The position numbers and the translations under genes were made by a program. Shown here piece by piece: positions 23,905 to 33,863 of a stretch of DNA of 64,000 nt. The stretch is taken from assembly GCA_035576005.1 (NCBI GenBank), contig DATLXH010000191.1, positions 42,398-106,397 of the forward strand, read 5' to 3'. Below the pieces are notes generated by a model. The model made no database searches, was not told the DNA's origin, and saw only the letters and a program-made list of their open reading frames with translations. This DNA is from DATLXH01 sp035576005 (GTDB lineage: Bacteria; Acidobacteriota; Thermoanaerobaculia; Gp7-AA8). Positions within the stretch are counted from its first letter, which is position 1, and each line of letters begins with the position of its first letter.

Positions 23905-26114
23905 GAGGAACGGTTTTTGAGCAGGCTGGGCATGCCGAGGAGCGCGTCGTCCGATAGGGGAGCGCTGAAGTAGTAGCCCTGACCGATCTCGGAGCCGAGC
24001 TTCCGGAGCTGTGCGAGCTGCTCGAACGTCTCCACTCCTTCCGCAATGACTTTCAGACCAAGTGCGTGGCCGAGCGCGATTACGGCTTCGACAATGGCTC
24101 GATCGGCTTCATGCAGAGCGACGCCGTCGACGAACGATTTGTCGATCTTGAGCAGATCGACTGGAAATCGTTTCAGATAGGAAAGACTCGAGAATCCTGT
24201 CCCGAAGTCGTCGATGGCGAGCTTCAACCCGAGCGCTTTGAGTTTCGAAAGGATCGCGATTGTCGACTCCGCACCTTCCATCGCCACGGACTCTGTGATC
24301 TCCAGGATCAGGTGCGAGGGATCGATACCTGTCCTGGTGAGCACCTGGGATACCTCATCGAAGAGCGACGCCTGCAGAAAGTGTTTTCCTGAAATGTTCA
24401 CCGCAATCATCAAAGGAATGTCGGAGTGGTACATTTCCTGCCACTCTTTTGCCTGCCGGCAGGCTTCGAACAGTACCCACCGGCCGATCGGGACGATGAG
24501 ACCCGTTTCCTCCGCCACCGAGATGAACTCCGAGGGCGGTAACATTCCGCGCACCGGATGCTTCCAGCGCACCAGTGCCTCCATTCCGACGAGCCGTCCG
24601 CTCTCGATCTCCACCTCGGGTTGGTAGTAGACACATAGCTGGCCTTCTTCGAGTGCCTGCCGGAGCTCTGTCTCCATCGTGAGTCGGTGCCTGGCGGCTG
24701 CATCCATCGCCGGGTCGAAGATTTCATACCTGGACTTACCGCGCGCCTTGGCCTGATACATCGCGATGTCGGCTTTGCGGATGAGATTCACGGGTGAATC
24801 ATCGACATCGCTAAGAGCGATTCCGACGCTGAGCGTGGTGAAGACCAGGTGCGGTTCAAGGGTGAAAGGGAAGGAGAAGGCTGTCACCAGATTTGAGGCC
24901 AGATCCGAGATGTGGGTGACATCGGACGTATTGCGAAGCAGCACGGTGAATTCATCACCCCCGATTCGGGCGGTCAGTCCTTTCTCGCCGACAGACTCGC
25001 TGATCCTCTCTCCCGCAGCGACAAGAAGCTGGTCCCCTACGACGTGTCCGAGGCTGTCATTGATGATTTTGAAAAGATCGAGATCGAGGAACAGCACGGC
25101 GCACGGTCTGCCGCTGTTCAGCTCTCCGAGCAATTCATCGAGGAACAACCTGCGATTCGGTAAATCCGTCAGCTCATCGTGAGTGGCCTGATACGACAGT
25201 GTCCGCTCGGCGGCCATGCGGGCGATGTCTGAGCGAAACAGCAGGCGGCCATTCCATCCAATGAGGATCGTAAAAATCGTCATCATCACGACCACGACAA
25301 TCCAGACGCCGAGGTCGGGATCCCATAGCTCACTGTTTGTGCCGGCCCGGCGGAACAGGCCGAGGACAGCCGGGATGACGAGAACTGCGGGAATGAGTCG
25401 GCGAACCAGGGACCCGCCGGTGCTGTTGCTAGAGTAGACAGCCATGATGCCGCGCCTCGGGCGTGAGGCGAGAATGCCCGCTGCGAGGATGAGAAACGCA
25501 ATGGCGGTGTGAAGCGCCATTGGTATGTACGAGCCGACTCCGTAGAACGACTTGACGCCGTATGCATAACCGAGCAGCGCCAGGAGCGATGACATCGCCG
25601 CGAATACGGTCAGGAACTGGGCCGGAAGAAATCTCTTGAAGCGGCGGTCGAGAGTGGAGAGCGCTGCTCCCATGAAGAGCAGGTTCAGCGCCGTGTTAGG
25701 CGCCAGCCGATTCGGGATACTGCCGTCGGATCCTGCGAGAGTGTCGGGGAAGAGAATTCGATCGATCGGGATATCGATTCCGGAAATGATGGAGCCAATT
25801 CTCGTGAGCCCTATGAGCGCAGCAAACGCAGCGAGCACGATGGCAAAGCTGCGGGCTCGTGCGTCGCTCCCCTCGCGCAGTTGCAGAGCGAGCGAAACTC
25901 CAAGGCAGATGAACGCGAGGGCCGTAGCTGGATTCATCGCAACGAGGCCGGGCAGGATGCGTTTGAGCGGTTCGACGTTCAGCCACCAACCGACGAGAAC
26001 GAGGATGCCGATCACGATGGGGGCAACGCTCGAAAAACGCGCTGTTGCGCGAAGCAGCTCGGCCACCCTCGGATGGGTGACCTCGAGGTGGGGCGTTGTT
26101 GAGGTGTCGCTCAT
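23898..26114 (-). CDS. Membrane-bound GGDEF-EAL cyclic-di-GMP enzyme
   Basis: 738 residues. About eight TM helices fill the first 330 residues (a MASE-like sensor). GGDEF follows with RIGGDEFTVLL intact, then EAL with MEALVRWKHP, ITESVAMEG, DDFGTGFSSLSYLK and QGYYFSAPL. Both catalytic signatures look complete, so the protein could make and hydrolyse c-di-GMP; which activity dominates cannot be told. The stop is within a dispersed palindrome. It lies alone between a toxin-antitoxin pair and a MITE. Confidence 0.95.
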   Translation of the reverse strand: MSDTSTTPHLEVTHPRVAELLRATARFSSVAPIVIGILVLVGWWLNVEPLKRILPGLVAMNPATALAFICLGVSLALQLREGSDARARSFAIVLAAFAALIGLTRIGSIISGIDIPIDRILFPDTLAGSDGSIPNRLAPNTALNLLFMGAALSTLDRRFKRFLPAQFLTVFAAMSSLLALLGYAYGVKSFYGVGSYIPMALHTAIAFLILAAGILASRPRRGIMAVYSSNSTGGSLVRRLIPAVLVIPAVLGLFRRAGTNSELWDPDLGVWIVVVVMMTIFTILIGWNGRLLFRSDIARMAAERTLSYQATHDELTDLPNRRLFLDELLGELNSGRPCAVLFLDLDLFKIINDSLGHVVGDQLLVAAGERISESVGEKGLTARIGGDEFTVLLRNTSDVTHISDLASNLVTAFSFPFTLEPHLVFTTLSVGIALSDVDDSPVNLIRKADIAMYQAKARGKSRYEIFDPAMDAAARHRLTMETELRQALEEGQLCVYYQPEVEIESGRLVGMEALVRWKHPVRGMLPPSEFISVAEETGLIVPIGRWVLFEACRQAKEWQEMYHSDIPLMIAVNISGKHFLQASLFDEVSQVLTRTGIDPSHLILEITESVAMEGAESTIAILSKLKALGLKLAIDDFGTGFSSLSYLKRFPVDLLKIDKSFVDGVALHEADRAIVEAVIALGHALGLKVIAEGVETFEQLAQLRKLGSEIGQGYYFSAPLSDDALLGMPSLLKNRSSM

Positions 26115-26253
26115 GTTCGGCGGAGTATAACGGCCGCTGTTGCGTTCAGGCCGCGCAGTGCTATTTCAAATCGGGCTTCGTGAGCTCTAAGCTGCTCTGC
26201 CGTCCGCGGCGCGCCACCGAGAGCGCGAACATATACCTTCGGAGGTTTCGCCG

Positions 26254-26463
26254 TTAGTTGACACTGTGTCGAGAGCAATCGGGGCGGGTGTAGGGACGCA
26301 GGGCCTGCGTCCGGCACCCAGACATTCGCATTCAGGAATTCTGCATCCCGGCATGAACCCTCGTCCAAAGCGATGGCCGACGACAATCTTCTCGGTCAGG
26401 GACAGAGTACCGGACGCACGCCGTGCGTCCCTGCGCTCGCATTCTGTGAGAAATGCGGGTTAA
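26254..26463 (+). repeat. MITE-like element with internal REP pair (5'-truncated copy)
   Basis: From TAGTTGACACTGTGTCGAGA to AATGCGGGTTAA the sequence matches 42535-42740 almost base for base. It contains REP-type hairpins (GGGACGCAGGGCCTGCGTCC and GGACGCACGCCGTGCGTCC). The left MITE end is missing. The right end supplies the stop codon of the next (minus-strand) gene. Confidence 0.75.
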
Positions 26464-26906
26464 GCCGGAATCCCGGCCTCGACCAGTTTTGCCAGTGAAA
26501 TGAGCGAGTCCTGCCATCCGAGATAGCACATCTCCGGCGGAATCACGTCAGGCACACCCTCCTGGACGATAGTCAACTCGGTCCCGACAGACACCTTTTT
26601 CAAGGTCACCGTCACTTCGAGCTCACCGGACAGACCGGGGTCATCGAATACGTCTGTGTAGCGGATGCGTTCGTTCGGCACAAGCTCGAGAAACGTGCCG
26701 CCAAAGGACTGGCTCTCTCCCGTGACGAAATTCGTGAACGACATCTTGTGAGTGCCACCGACTCTGGCATCCAGGTGATGCATCTTGCCGGTATAGCCAT
26801 TGGGCGGAAGCCATCTTGCCATCGCATCGGCATCGAGAAACGCTTTGTAGATTTTTTCAGGTGTGGCTCGGAGCACGCGGTGGAGCCGGATCGTATTCGT
26901 TGCCAT
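26460..26906 (-). CDS. SRPBCC/AHSA1-family protein
   Basis: 148 residues from ATG 26906, which has GAGGGG 9 nt upstream; a longer frame to 26999 lacks this. LHRVLRATPEKIYKAFLDADAMARWLPPNG and the late LGWQDSLISLAKLVEAG are typical of AHSA1-type START-like ligand-binding proteins. Function uncertain (hydrophobic ligand binding, often annotated as ATPase activator homologue). The stop TAA coincides with the border of a MITE-like element, so the original 3' end may have been altered. Confidence 0.88.
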   Translation of the reverse strand: MATNTIRLHRVLRATPEKIYKAFLDADAMARWLPPNGYTGKMHHLDARVGGTHKMSFTNFVTGESQSFGGTFLELVPNERIRYTDVFDDPGLSGELEVTVTLKKVSVGTELTIVQEGVPDVIPPEMCYLGWQDSLISLAKLVEAGIPA

Positions 26907-27269
26907 GGTTTCATTCCCCTCGATTGAATGTCTTGAGGCTGCGAGTCTCCCGATTGTAGGCCCTGATGTCGCGCGGAACTCGTGGTTGTTGCGAGTCATG
27001 CGCGTCGATCAGGGCGAGATACGACCCCAGCTTCCGCTAACTCGCTCCCGGTCTGCAACGGACCGACGAACATCTTCGCCCGCTTCGGCCCCCGCCTGAG
27101 ATTATTCCGACTTGTTGTTTCGTTGTATTTCTGATGATGGCGGGAACGGCCCGATGCTGTTCTGCGTCACGCAACCGGTTAGCTTGTATCGAAGCATTGC
27201 GACTTTCAATAGAAGGATCGTCGCATTTCTACCTGGAACAGTTACCGTTCACCTCAGGAAGACAAGACG
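26907..27269. other. Intergenic region upstream of the hybrid histidine kinase
   Basis: Divergent spacer. CAGGAAGAC about 7 nt before ATG 27270 is a reasonable ribosome-binding site. I see no clear promoter, RNA or repeat. Confidence 0.4.
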
Positions 27270-29345
27270 ATGGCTCTCGACTTTCAACGGCTCTTTGAAT
27301 CGGCGCCCAGTCTCTATCTGGTCCTGGATCGCGATTTCCGGATTGTTGCGGTGACCGACGCTTATCTCACTGCAACCATGACGTCGCGCGGGATCATCGG
27401 CCAGGCGCTCTTCGACGTGTTCCCCGACAATCCGGAAGATCCTGACGCGAGCGGCACGCGAAACCTTCGGACTTCTTTGGAAACCGTGTTGCGCACCGGC
27501 GAGGCGAACACGATGCCGCGGCAGAAGTACGACATCCGACGCCCCGACGACGAGGGAGGCGGGTTCGAAGAGCGTTACTGGAGTCCCGTGAACTCGCCCG
27601 TATTTTCAGGTGGAAAGCTCACGCACATTGTCCATCGCGCCGAGGATGTCACGGAATTCGTGCGGCTCCAGCAGCGCGAAAGCAAGGGTCAGGAAGTCAA
27701 CGATGACCTGCATGAGCGCACTGAAAGCATGCGCGCCGAGCTCTACCTTCGCGCGCAGGAGGGGGACGAGCAGAAACTGCATGGCACTGTCGCCACGGTG
27801 GGAAAATTAGGGCTGATTCCGCGCGCGAATCTGTACCTGCTTCTCATGAATGCGCCGGCGGCAGTCTGTATCGTTCGCGGTGGTAATCAATTCATCGAGC
27901 TCGCGAATGGCCCGTTCCGACGGCTGACGGGAAAGAAGGAAATACTCGGCCAGCCGGCTCGAGACGTACTTCGGTCAGCTGAGCTCCTCGAGCCGATTGA
28001 CGCGGTACGGCGCACGGGCCAGCCGGCGGTGGCTGAGCAGATTACGCTCCCCTGTGATGACGACGGTCTCTGCACCTTCAGATTTGTTTTTCAACCGATG
28101 TACAACAATGAAGGAGCCGTCGACGGCGTAGTGCTTTTCGGCTCAGACGTGACCGACCAGGTCGAGGCGCGGAGAAAGTTAGAGGGCGTCGCCGATGACC
28201 TCAAGCGGGCCGATCGCGCGAAGGATGAGTTCATCGCGATCATTTCGCACGAGTTGCGCACGCCAATGACCTCGATCCTTGGCTGGGCCAGGATGCTCGA
28301 GCTCGGCGCACTCGATGAGCAGACCTACCAGGAGGCGGTCAATGCCATCACGCGGAGTACGCGTGCGCAGGCCAAGCTCATCGAAGACCTCCTCGATGAG
28401 TCACGAATTGCCTCCGGAAAACTGCGCCTCGATCTGCGTCCGCTCGAGCTCAATACGGTTGTCGATGCCGCAGTGACGATGGTCCGGCCTGCTGCAGAGC
28501 TCCAGCAGATCTCGATCGCTACTGAAGCGTCCGACGGTCCGCTGCCAGTCTCGGCCGATCCCGTTCGGATTCAGCAGGTGATTGGGAACATCCTTTCCAA
28601 CGCCCTCAAGTTCGTGCCCGAGGGCGGTCAGGTGATCATCCGGCTCGCTCGTGAGGAAACGAATGCCGTCCTGCAGATTCGCGACACCGGCCGCGGCATG
28701 AGTGAGACGTTCCTCCCGTATGTTTTCGATCGCTTCCGGCAGGGAGGTGGGGGCGGTTCGGAGAGGCATGAGGGACTCGGTCTCGGTATGGCAATTGCGC
28801 GCCATCTCGTGGAGATGCACGACGGCACGATCAGCGCGTCGAGCGAGGGAGAGGGTCGAGGTTCCACGTTTACGATTCAGCTGCCTCTGCAGGATGTCGC
28901 GGCAACAGAATTTTCGGAACGCGAACAGGGTCGCGATGCGACGTTCCCACGGCTCGACAGATTACGGGTGCTCATCATCGAAGACGAAGTTGACAATCGT
29001 ACGGTCCTTTCCACGGTCATGAAGCAATGCGGAGCAGAGGTGCAATCCCTGGCTACAGCCCTGGCCGCATTCCCTGTGATCGCGAGCTGGAAGCCTGACG
29101 TACTCATTTCGGATATCGACCTTCCGGACCTCGACGGCTGCGCATTCATGAAGCAGCTCCGATCGAGCACGCAGGACGAGGGGAGCGAGACACCAGCTCT
29201 CGCTCTGACAGTCCTGAGCCGTCCGGACGAGCGAGCGCGCATACGCGAGGCGGGCTTCAATGTCTTCCGCGAAAAACCAATCGATCCCGTCGATCTGGCC
29301 TACGAGGTCGAGCGTCTCGCCAACTCGCGCGGGTCCGAGAGGTGA
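27270..29345 (+). CDS. Hybrid sensor histidine kinase (PAS-PAS-HisKA-HATPase-REC)
   Basis: 691 residues, soluble. A first PAS domain (residues 1-130, LFESAPSLYLVLDRDFRIVAV) and a second (about 190-310, LLMNAPAAVCIVRGGNQFIEL) precede HisKA with AIISHELRTPMTSILGWARML. The ATPase domain has QVIGNILSNALKF, DTGRGM and GLGLGMAIARHLV. A C-terminal receiver shows VLIIEDE, phospho-acceptor VLISDIDLPDLDG and FREKPID. All catalytic residues are present. Cytosolic redox/ligand sensing via PAS is likely; the signal is unknown. The next gene begins 13 bp later. Confidence 0.94.
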   Translation: MALDFQRLFESAPSLYLVLDRDFRIVAVTDAYLTATMTSRGIIGQALFDVFPDNPEDPDASGTRNLRTSLETVLRTGEANTMPRQKYDIRRPDDEGGGFEERYWSPVNSPVFSGGKLTHIVHRAEDVTEFVRLQQRESKGQEVNDDLHERTESMRAELYLRAQEGDEQKLHGTVATVGKLGLIPRANLYLLLMNAPAAVCIVRGGNQFIELANGPFRRLTGKKEILGQPARDVLRSAELLEPIDAVRRTGQPAVAEQITLPCDDDGLCTFRFVFQPMYNNEGAVDGVVLFGSDVTDQVEARRKLEGVADDLKRADRAKDEFIAIISHELRTPMTSILGWARMLELGALDEQTYQEAVNAITRSTRAQAKLIEDLLDESRIASGKLRLDLRPLELNTVVDAAVTMVRPAAELQQISIATEASDGPLPVSADPVRIQQVIGNILSNALKFVPEGGQVIIRLAREETNAVLQIRDTGRGMSETFLPYVFDRFRQGGGGGSERHEGLGLGMAIARHLVEMHDGTISASSEGEGRGSTFTIQLPLQDVAATEFSEREQGRDATFPRLDRLRVLIIEDEVDNRTVLSTVMKQCGAEVQSLATALAAFPVIASWKPDVLISDIDLPDLDGCAFMKQLRSSTQDEGSETPALALTVLSRPDERARIREAGFNVFREKPIDPVDLAYEVERLANSRGSER

Positions 29346-29358
29346 CAGACTGACTCGC

Positions 29359-30648
29359 ATGAGACGATTCGCTTTTCTGATCAGCTTTGCGCTGTTGTCT
29401 GAGGGCGCCGCCGCCGCGCCCGTCGACCGAACGAGCGTAGCGAGGGCGTTTCGCGATGCACGCCAGCTGTGCGAAGGGGACGGCGGCAAGCTGTGGGGGG
29501 TCTCACTCTGCGGACCCATCGTGGTTGTCGATGCCGGGACGCGAGAGGCGGTTGCGAGCGGACCTGATCCGGACGGCCTCTTCACCGCCGACGGAGCTAT
29601 TTATCGAGGCACGTTGCCGAAGGCGATCGGGCTGGCCAACTACTCTTTCTCCTGGAAGAAAGAATCCTGGACGATGCTCCTTGCTCCTTTGCCGGACAGC
29701 AGGCTGGAGCGTGATCGGCTGATGCTTCACGAGCTCTGGCACCATGTGCAGGCACGCCTCAATTTCCCCCAGCGTGACGAAGGGAATGCGCATCTCGATC
29801 AACCGATGGGACGAACCTGGTTGAGACTGGAGTGGCGCGCACTCGACGCTGCCCTGCGCTCGACAGGCCGGAGCGAGCGAATACGGCGAGTGGAGGATGC
29901 TCTGCTCTTCCGTGACATGCGCAGGAGCCTCTTTGCTGCTGCGGCCCGTGAGGAGGGGGCGCTCGAGATGCACGAGGGACTGGCGGAGTACACCGGCACG
30001 CGTCTCGCCGCCAGCCGTCGCAGTGACCGCGTGAGATTATCGCGTCAGGGTCTTCTTCGTGTGGAACAGAACGACTCGTACGTCCGATCGTTCGCGTACG
30101 GATCAGGGCCCGCGTGGGGACTGCTCCTCGATCAAATCGATCCCAACTGGACGCGCCAAATCAGGTCGACGGACGACCTCGGCGACCGCGTGCGTGGGGC
30201 CCTGAAGTTAAACACCAGCTCCAATCTGGTGGGGGAGAGCTCGCGGCGAGCCTCGCGGTACGCAGGGGAGTCCGTCGTCAGTGAAGAGATGCAACGCAGT
30301 AATCGCCGCGGCAGAGAAAGACGAGCATTCGAGCAGCGTTTCGTTCTTGGCGCGATCCTGATTCTGCCGCTGCGACAGATGCAGATGCAGTTCGATCCCC
30401 GTCAGGTCAGGCCATTCCACCTCGGCGGGAACATTTATCCCTCTATTACAGTCAGCGACGTATGGGGGCGGATCGAAGTACGAGGCGGGGCACTCATCAG
30501 CGGCGACTGGAAACGCATGATTGTGTCAGCTCCGGAAAACAGTTCGCTGAATCGCACGCCCGACTGGAAGCTCGAGCTGGAGAAAGGATGGACCATCGTC
30601 AAAGGCGACCGCGCGGGAGACTTCACGCTGCGACCGCCATCACCCTGA
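29359..30648 (+). CDS. Secreted HExxH (zincin-like) protein
   Basis: The start at ATG 29359 gives 429 residues with a signal peptide (MRRFAFLISFALLSEGAAAA); an upstream in-frame start within the kinase gene is less likely. MLHELWHHVQARL contains the HExxH zinc motif, and about 80 residues later EMHEGLAEYTGTR could supply the third (Glu) ligand, as in gluzincins. A periplasmic metallopeptidase is plausible. I do not recognise a named family. It follows the hybrid kinase closely on the same strand. Confidence 0.7.
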   Translation: MRRFAFLISFALLSEGAAAAPVDRTSVARAFRDARQLCEGDGGKLWGVSLCGPIVVVDAGTREAVASGPDPDGLFTADGAIYRGTLPKAIGLANYSFSWKKESWTMLLAPLPDSRLERDRLMLHELWHHVQARLNFPQRDEGNAHLDQPMGRTWLRLEWRALDAALRSTGRSERIRRVEDALLFRDMRRSLFAAAAREEGALEMHEGLAEYTGTRLAASRRSDRVRLSRQGLLRVEQNDSYVRSFAYGSGPAWGLLLDQIDPNWTRQIRSTDDLGDRVRGALKLNTSSNLVGESSRRASRYAGESVVSEEMQRSNRRGRERRAFEQRFVLGAILILPLRQMQMQFDPRQVRPFHLGGNIYPSITVSDVWGRIEVRGGALISGDWKRMIVSAPENSSLNRTPDWKLELEKGWTIVKGDRAGDFTLRPPSP

Positions 30649-30716
30649 GTCCGGAATCAAAATCCCCGATCAATCACGACTTCCCCTGGATGCAAGGTTG
30701 AAGAGTCACCGCCGGT

Positions 30717-30742
30717 GAGGGCGCAAGAAGGGCTGCGCCCTC
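30717..30742 (+). other. Strong hairpin without U-tract
   Basis: GAGGGCGCA (30717-30725) pairs with TGCGCCCTC (30734-30742). It sits after the HExxH gene and may stabilise its 3' end, but lacks the T run of an intrinsic terminator. Confidence 0.4.
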
Positions 30743-30849
30743 CTGAAAACGTCTGGCTGTTGCAGGAGGCCCTGCTTCACCACATGCACGTACCAGTGAG
30801 GTTCAGCTGACCGTTCTCAGTTGGCGCCTCTTCTGGGACAATCCCATCC

Positions 30850-31848
30850 ATGCGGACTGCTTGCCTGCTGGTCCTTGTGGCAATCCTCTTATCGGCGGCC
30901 TCGCCTCCAGAGCCGCGGCTTCGCTGGTACAAAGGCAACACCCACACGCACACTCTCAACAGCGACGGCGACAGCAGCCCCGATGAAGTCGTGCGCTGGT
31001 ACCGCGACCATGGCTACCAGTTCCTGGTGCTCTCGGACCACAACTTTCTGACCTCGGTGGGTGGTCTCAACGCGTTGCACGGAGTGGACGAGAAGTTCCT
31101 GGTGATTCCGGGCGAAGAGGTGTCTGACAAGTTCGGCGGCAAGCCCATTCACGTCAACGCGCTCAACCTGCGCAAACTGGTCGAACCGCAGGGCGGGAAA
31201 TCGGTCGTCGAGACCATCCAGAGGAACGTGGACGCAGTGCGCGCCGCCGAGAGCGTCCCGCACATCAACCACCCGAACTTCATGTGGGCCATCACAGCCG
31301 ACGATTTGAGTCGCGTCTCTAACGACAAGCTGCTCGAGATCTACAACGGTCATCCCATGGTCAACAACGAGGGAGGTGGAGACCGTCCGGGGATGGAGCA
31401 GGTGTGGGACATCCTTCTGACAAGAGGGAAATTGATTTACGGGATCGCCGTGGATGATGCTCATCACTTCAAGCGCCCATGGGATCGGGATGCGGCGAGA
31501 CCTGGTCGGGGATGGGTCGTGGTCCGCGCGGCGCGACTTGATGCCGCGACTCTGATGGCGGCAATGGAGAAGGGTGATTTCTACGCATCGACAGGAGTCG
31601 AGCTTCGCGATTACACAGCAGCGAAGGACGCCATCACCATCGACATCCGCGTGTCGGGAGAAACGCGTTACACGACCCGCTATATCGGAAGCAAGGGTAA
31701 GGTCCTGCAGGAGAGCACGACCAATCCCTCAGTCTATCGATTCCGCGGAAATGAAGGCTACGTGCGGGCAAGCGTGACCGATTCAAACGGAGCGAAGGCG
31801 TGGACGCAACCGGTTCTATTGCCCAAACCAGTCAAGACGGGATCGTAA
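30850..31848 (+). CDS. Exported PHP-superfamily phosphoesterase
   Basis: 332 residues with a signal peptide (MRTACLLVLVAILLSAAS). KGNTHTHTLNSDGDSSPDEVVRWYRDHGY is the PHP motif HxH plus the downstream metal-site residues. LSDHNFL, IPGEEV, HINHPNF and GIAVDDAHHF supply the remaining His/Asp positions. PHP enzymes hydrolyse phosphoesters with two or three metals; the exported form and substrate are undefined. GACAAT ends 7 nt before the ATG, again consistent with a leaderless start. Confidence 0.85.
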   Translation: MRTACLLVLVAILLSAASPPEPRLRWYKGNTHTHTLNSDGDSSPDEVVRWYRDHGYQFLVLSDHNFLTSVGGLNALHGVDEKFLVIPGEEVSDKFGGKPIHVNALNLRKLVEPQGGKSVVETIQRNVDAVRAAESVPHINHPNFMWAITADDLSRVSNDKLLEIYNGHPMVNNEGGGDRPGMEQVWDILLTRGKLIYGIAVDDAHHFKRPWDRDAARPGRGWVVVRAARLDAATLMAAMEKGDFYASTGVELRDYTAAKDAITIDIRVSGETRYTTRYIGSKGKVLQESTTNPSVYRFRGNEGYVRASVTDSNGAKAWTQPVLLPKPVKTGS

Positions 31849-31883
31849 GGGAGGGCTTCTGGACCGTTACCAACGTATGCGGA

Positions 31884-32732
31884 CTAGAATCGGTACGCGA
31901 GCCCCACTGTGGCGGTGTAGCTCGACTTTTTCTCCACGATGACACTGCGCACGGCGTCGCCCTGAAGTTGCCGCGACTGCACGCCGCCTACCGCCGTCCA
32001 GTGGCGGCTCAGATCGCAGGAGCCGACGAGGCCGAGTGTCGTATGCAGGAAGCGGCTGTCCACGTCCGTGACGGCATAAAACGATTCGATCGACTTCGGG
32101 CTGGCCCACGTCGCCTGAGCGATCGCAGCTACGACCACAGGACCGGCGCCATAAAGGCCTGCGGTCACTCGGGCGTCTGCCTGCTCGCCGCGGCTCGAGT
32201 CCACGTGCTTTCGAACGCGACCGAGAAGGGAGATCGGCGCTGGGCCGACCGTAAAATCCCATTCGATGTGACCACCAACTGACGCGCCCGCGTCGATATC
32301 GTCGAGCGCGAGACTCTCGAGCAGCTTCGATTCATCGGTTTCGCGGCTTTCTTCGTAGGCGAGTTGAACACCGGCATTCAGGCCTGGAGCGAGTTGCCAG
32401 CGCGCGCCGCCCTCGAGAACTCCCTGAGTCGTGCGAGCAAAGAGATGCTTTCCGTAATATCTCAGTAGCGGTACGAGATCCATGGTCTGCGAGCTCGAGC
32501 CGTCGTAAGCAGGTCGCGTACGGAGGCCGACGCCAAGGAGCGTGTACTCGGTCGGGATTGTTTGGGCGAGCGCGGCGGATGGCAGCGTCACGCAGAGAAT
32601 GAGCAGCGGAAGGAGCTTGGACTGCTTTCTCGCAGTGCACACATGAATGGGCAGGGAGCGCTGAGTTGCCAGGAGAGTCTCCGCGTTGTGAAGTCCAGGT
32701 TGGCTGAGAGTGGTGCCTGCATTGTTTGTCAT
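31884..32732 (-). CDS. MipA/OmpV-family outer-membrane protein
   Basis: 282 residues. A hydrophobic export segment (LLPLLILCVTLPSAALA) precedes TEYTLLGVGLRTRPAYDGSSSQ, LVPLLRYYG and alternating beta-strands ending TATVGLAYRF, a C-terminal aromatic typical of BamA-inserted barrels. This matches MipA/OmpV proteins. ATG 32732 has a purine-rich AAGGGGGA upstream but gives a long n-region; GTG 32642 would give a conventional signal peptide. Convergent with the PHP gene. Confidence 0.85.
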   Translation of the reverse strand: MTNNAGTTLSQPGLHNAETLLATQRSLPIHVCTARKQSKLLPLLILCVTLPSAALAQTIPTEYTLLGVGLRTRPAYDGSSSQTMDLVPLLRYYGKHLFARTTQGVLEGGARWQLAPGLNAGVQLAYEESRETDESKLLESLALDDIDAGASVGGHIEWDFTVGPAPISLLGRVRKHVDSSRGEQADARVTAGLYGAGPVVVAAIAQATWASPKSIESFYAVTDVDSRFLHTTLGLVGSCDLSRHWTAVGGVQSRQLQGDAVRSVIVEKKSSYTATVGLAYRF

Positions 32733-32850
32733 CGATGACTGATCCCCCTTGAGGAAGACAAGCGTACGCGGCCCTGACGGAGCTGTCAGGGGAGAATCGT
32801 GAGGTTTTCATGAGGGAGGCAAATGTAGGCAGACACTCTTGTCTGTCATA
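32733..32850. repeat. Upstream region with AGACACTCTTGTCT palindrome
   Basis: The dispersed palindrome is at 32822-32850 (AATGTAGGCAGACACTCTTG...). A second small palindrome CCCTGAC...GTCAGGG (32772-32790) lies just upstream of the MipA-like gene and could be an operator. Confidence 0.5.
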
Positions 32851-32930
32851 CGAGCTGGCCTGACGTGGACGAAATGCCGTTGTCAGAGCCACACGTTCAA
32901 CGAGCCCGCGGACCGATTGGAAGCAGAGCG

Positions 32931-33863
32931 TTACCGCGTTACGTCCACGAGCAACGCGAGTCCCGTCTCGTCGCGGCGGATGCTTACCCGATCCGCGGCG
33001 ACATCGGCGGCGCGGCACAATCGGCGGATGTCGTCTTCGTTTCGCTCGACGAGGAACCAGTCGCCGAGGTATTCGATGAGAGGGCGGTAGGGATTCGGAC
33101 TTGCGATGTTTGTGAAGAAGAGGCGGCCGTACGGTTTGAGGAGCCCGTGGTAGGCGTGGCGAATCAGGTAGGTTACCTGGTCGTCGTTGAGGTAGTCGAA
33201 GAGGGCACCCGCCATGACCAGATTAAAACGGCCGACCGCCCGAATGCGTCGAACGACCGTGAGACTGTTTCCCGGGATGAAGTGGCAGGAGTTGCCGATG
33301 GGAGCAAGCGCCTCGCGTGCGGTTGCCAGCGCAAAGGGATCACTGTCGTTGAAGTAGAACTCGATATCACCACCGAGTCGCTTGAGCGTCGGCAGAATCG
33401 ATTCGACGTCAGGAGAGCCTCCACTCGCCATCGAGAAGACTTGCACAAAGTCGCTGCTCAGGCAGGTCTCGAGAATACGCGATGCCTGGTGGCGGACCTT
33501 GTTCCGGTGCTGTTGTGCGATTGCGCTGTTGAGCGCGAAGTCCTCGCAGATGAAACCAATCGTTCCGGGCGTCGCCTGGTTCTCTCCGTTCATGATGTAG
33601 CGGACTGTCTCGAAATCGCCTGGGTAGCCGCGCGGCCATTCCTGGAGTCGGCGCACGAACGGGGACGTCGCGTGGAGCTCGCGCACCGGCTCGATGAGAC
33701 TCAGAATCTGGTCGCGCGACTGGCCGGCCTTCTCGCGCGCGACAAAGTCGCCACACATTGCGTGAACGAGACTCCGAGCCTCATGAAATGAATCAACACG
33801 ATTGAGGTCGTCCCGCTGCGCGAGGTTGGCAAACTTCGTCATCAAACTGCCCAGTTCTGTCAT
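32931..33863 (-). CDS. Class I SAM-dependent methyltransferase
   Basis: 310 residues from ATG 33863, preceded by GGAG at 5 nt; the longer frame to 33938 has no such signal. RGYPGDFETVRYIMNGENQ is a recognisable block of a bacterial methyltransferase family that also includes proteins annotated in 3-hydroxypalmitate methyl ester synthesis. VFSMASGGSPDVESIL is the SAM-binding glycine loop and EFYFNDSDPFALA the adjacent acidic strand. The substrate cannot be predicted from this alone. Divergent from the sigma-factor operon with a MITE between. Confidence 0.8.
   Translation of the reverse strand: MTELGSLMTKFANLAQRDDLNRVDSFHEARSLVHAMCGDFVAREKAGQSRDQILSLIEPVRELHATSPFVRRLQEWPRGYPGDFETVRYIMNGENQATPGTIGFICEDFALNSAIAQQHRNKVRHQASRILETCLSSDFVQVFSMASGGSPDVESILPTLKRLGGDIEFYFNDSDPFALATAREALAPIGNSCHFIPGNSLTVVRRIRAVGRFNLVMAGALFDYLNDDQVTYLIRHAYHGLLKPYGRLFFTNIASPNPYRPLIEYLGDWFLVERNEDDIRRLCRAADVAADRVSIRRDETGLALLVDVTR

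Noticed and set aside
32865..33791. 308-codon plus-strand ORF
   Set aside because: Antisense to the methyltransferase gene; no domain and shadow-like composition.
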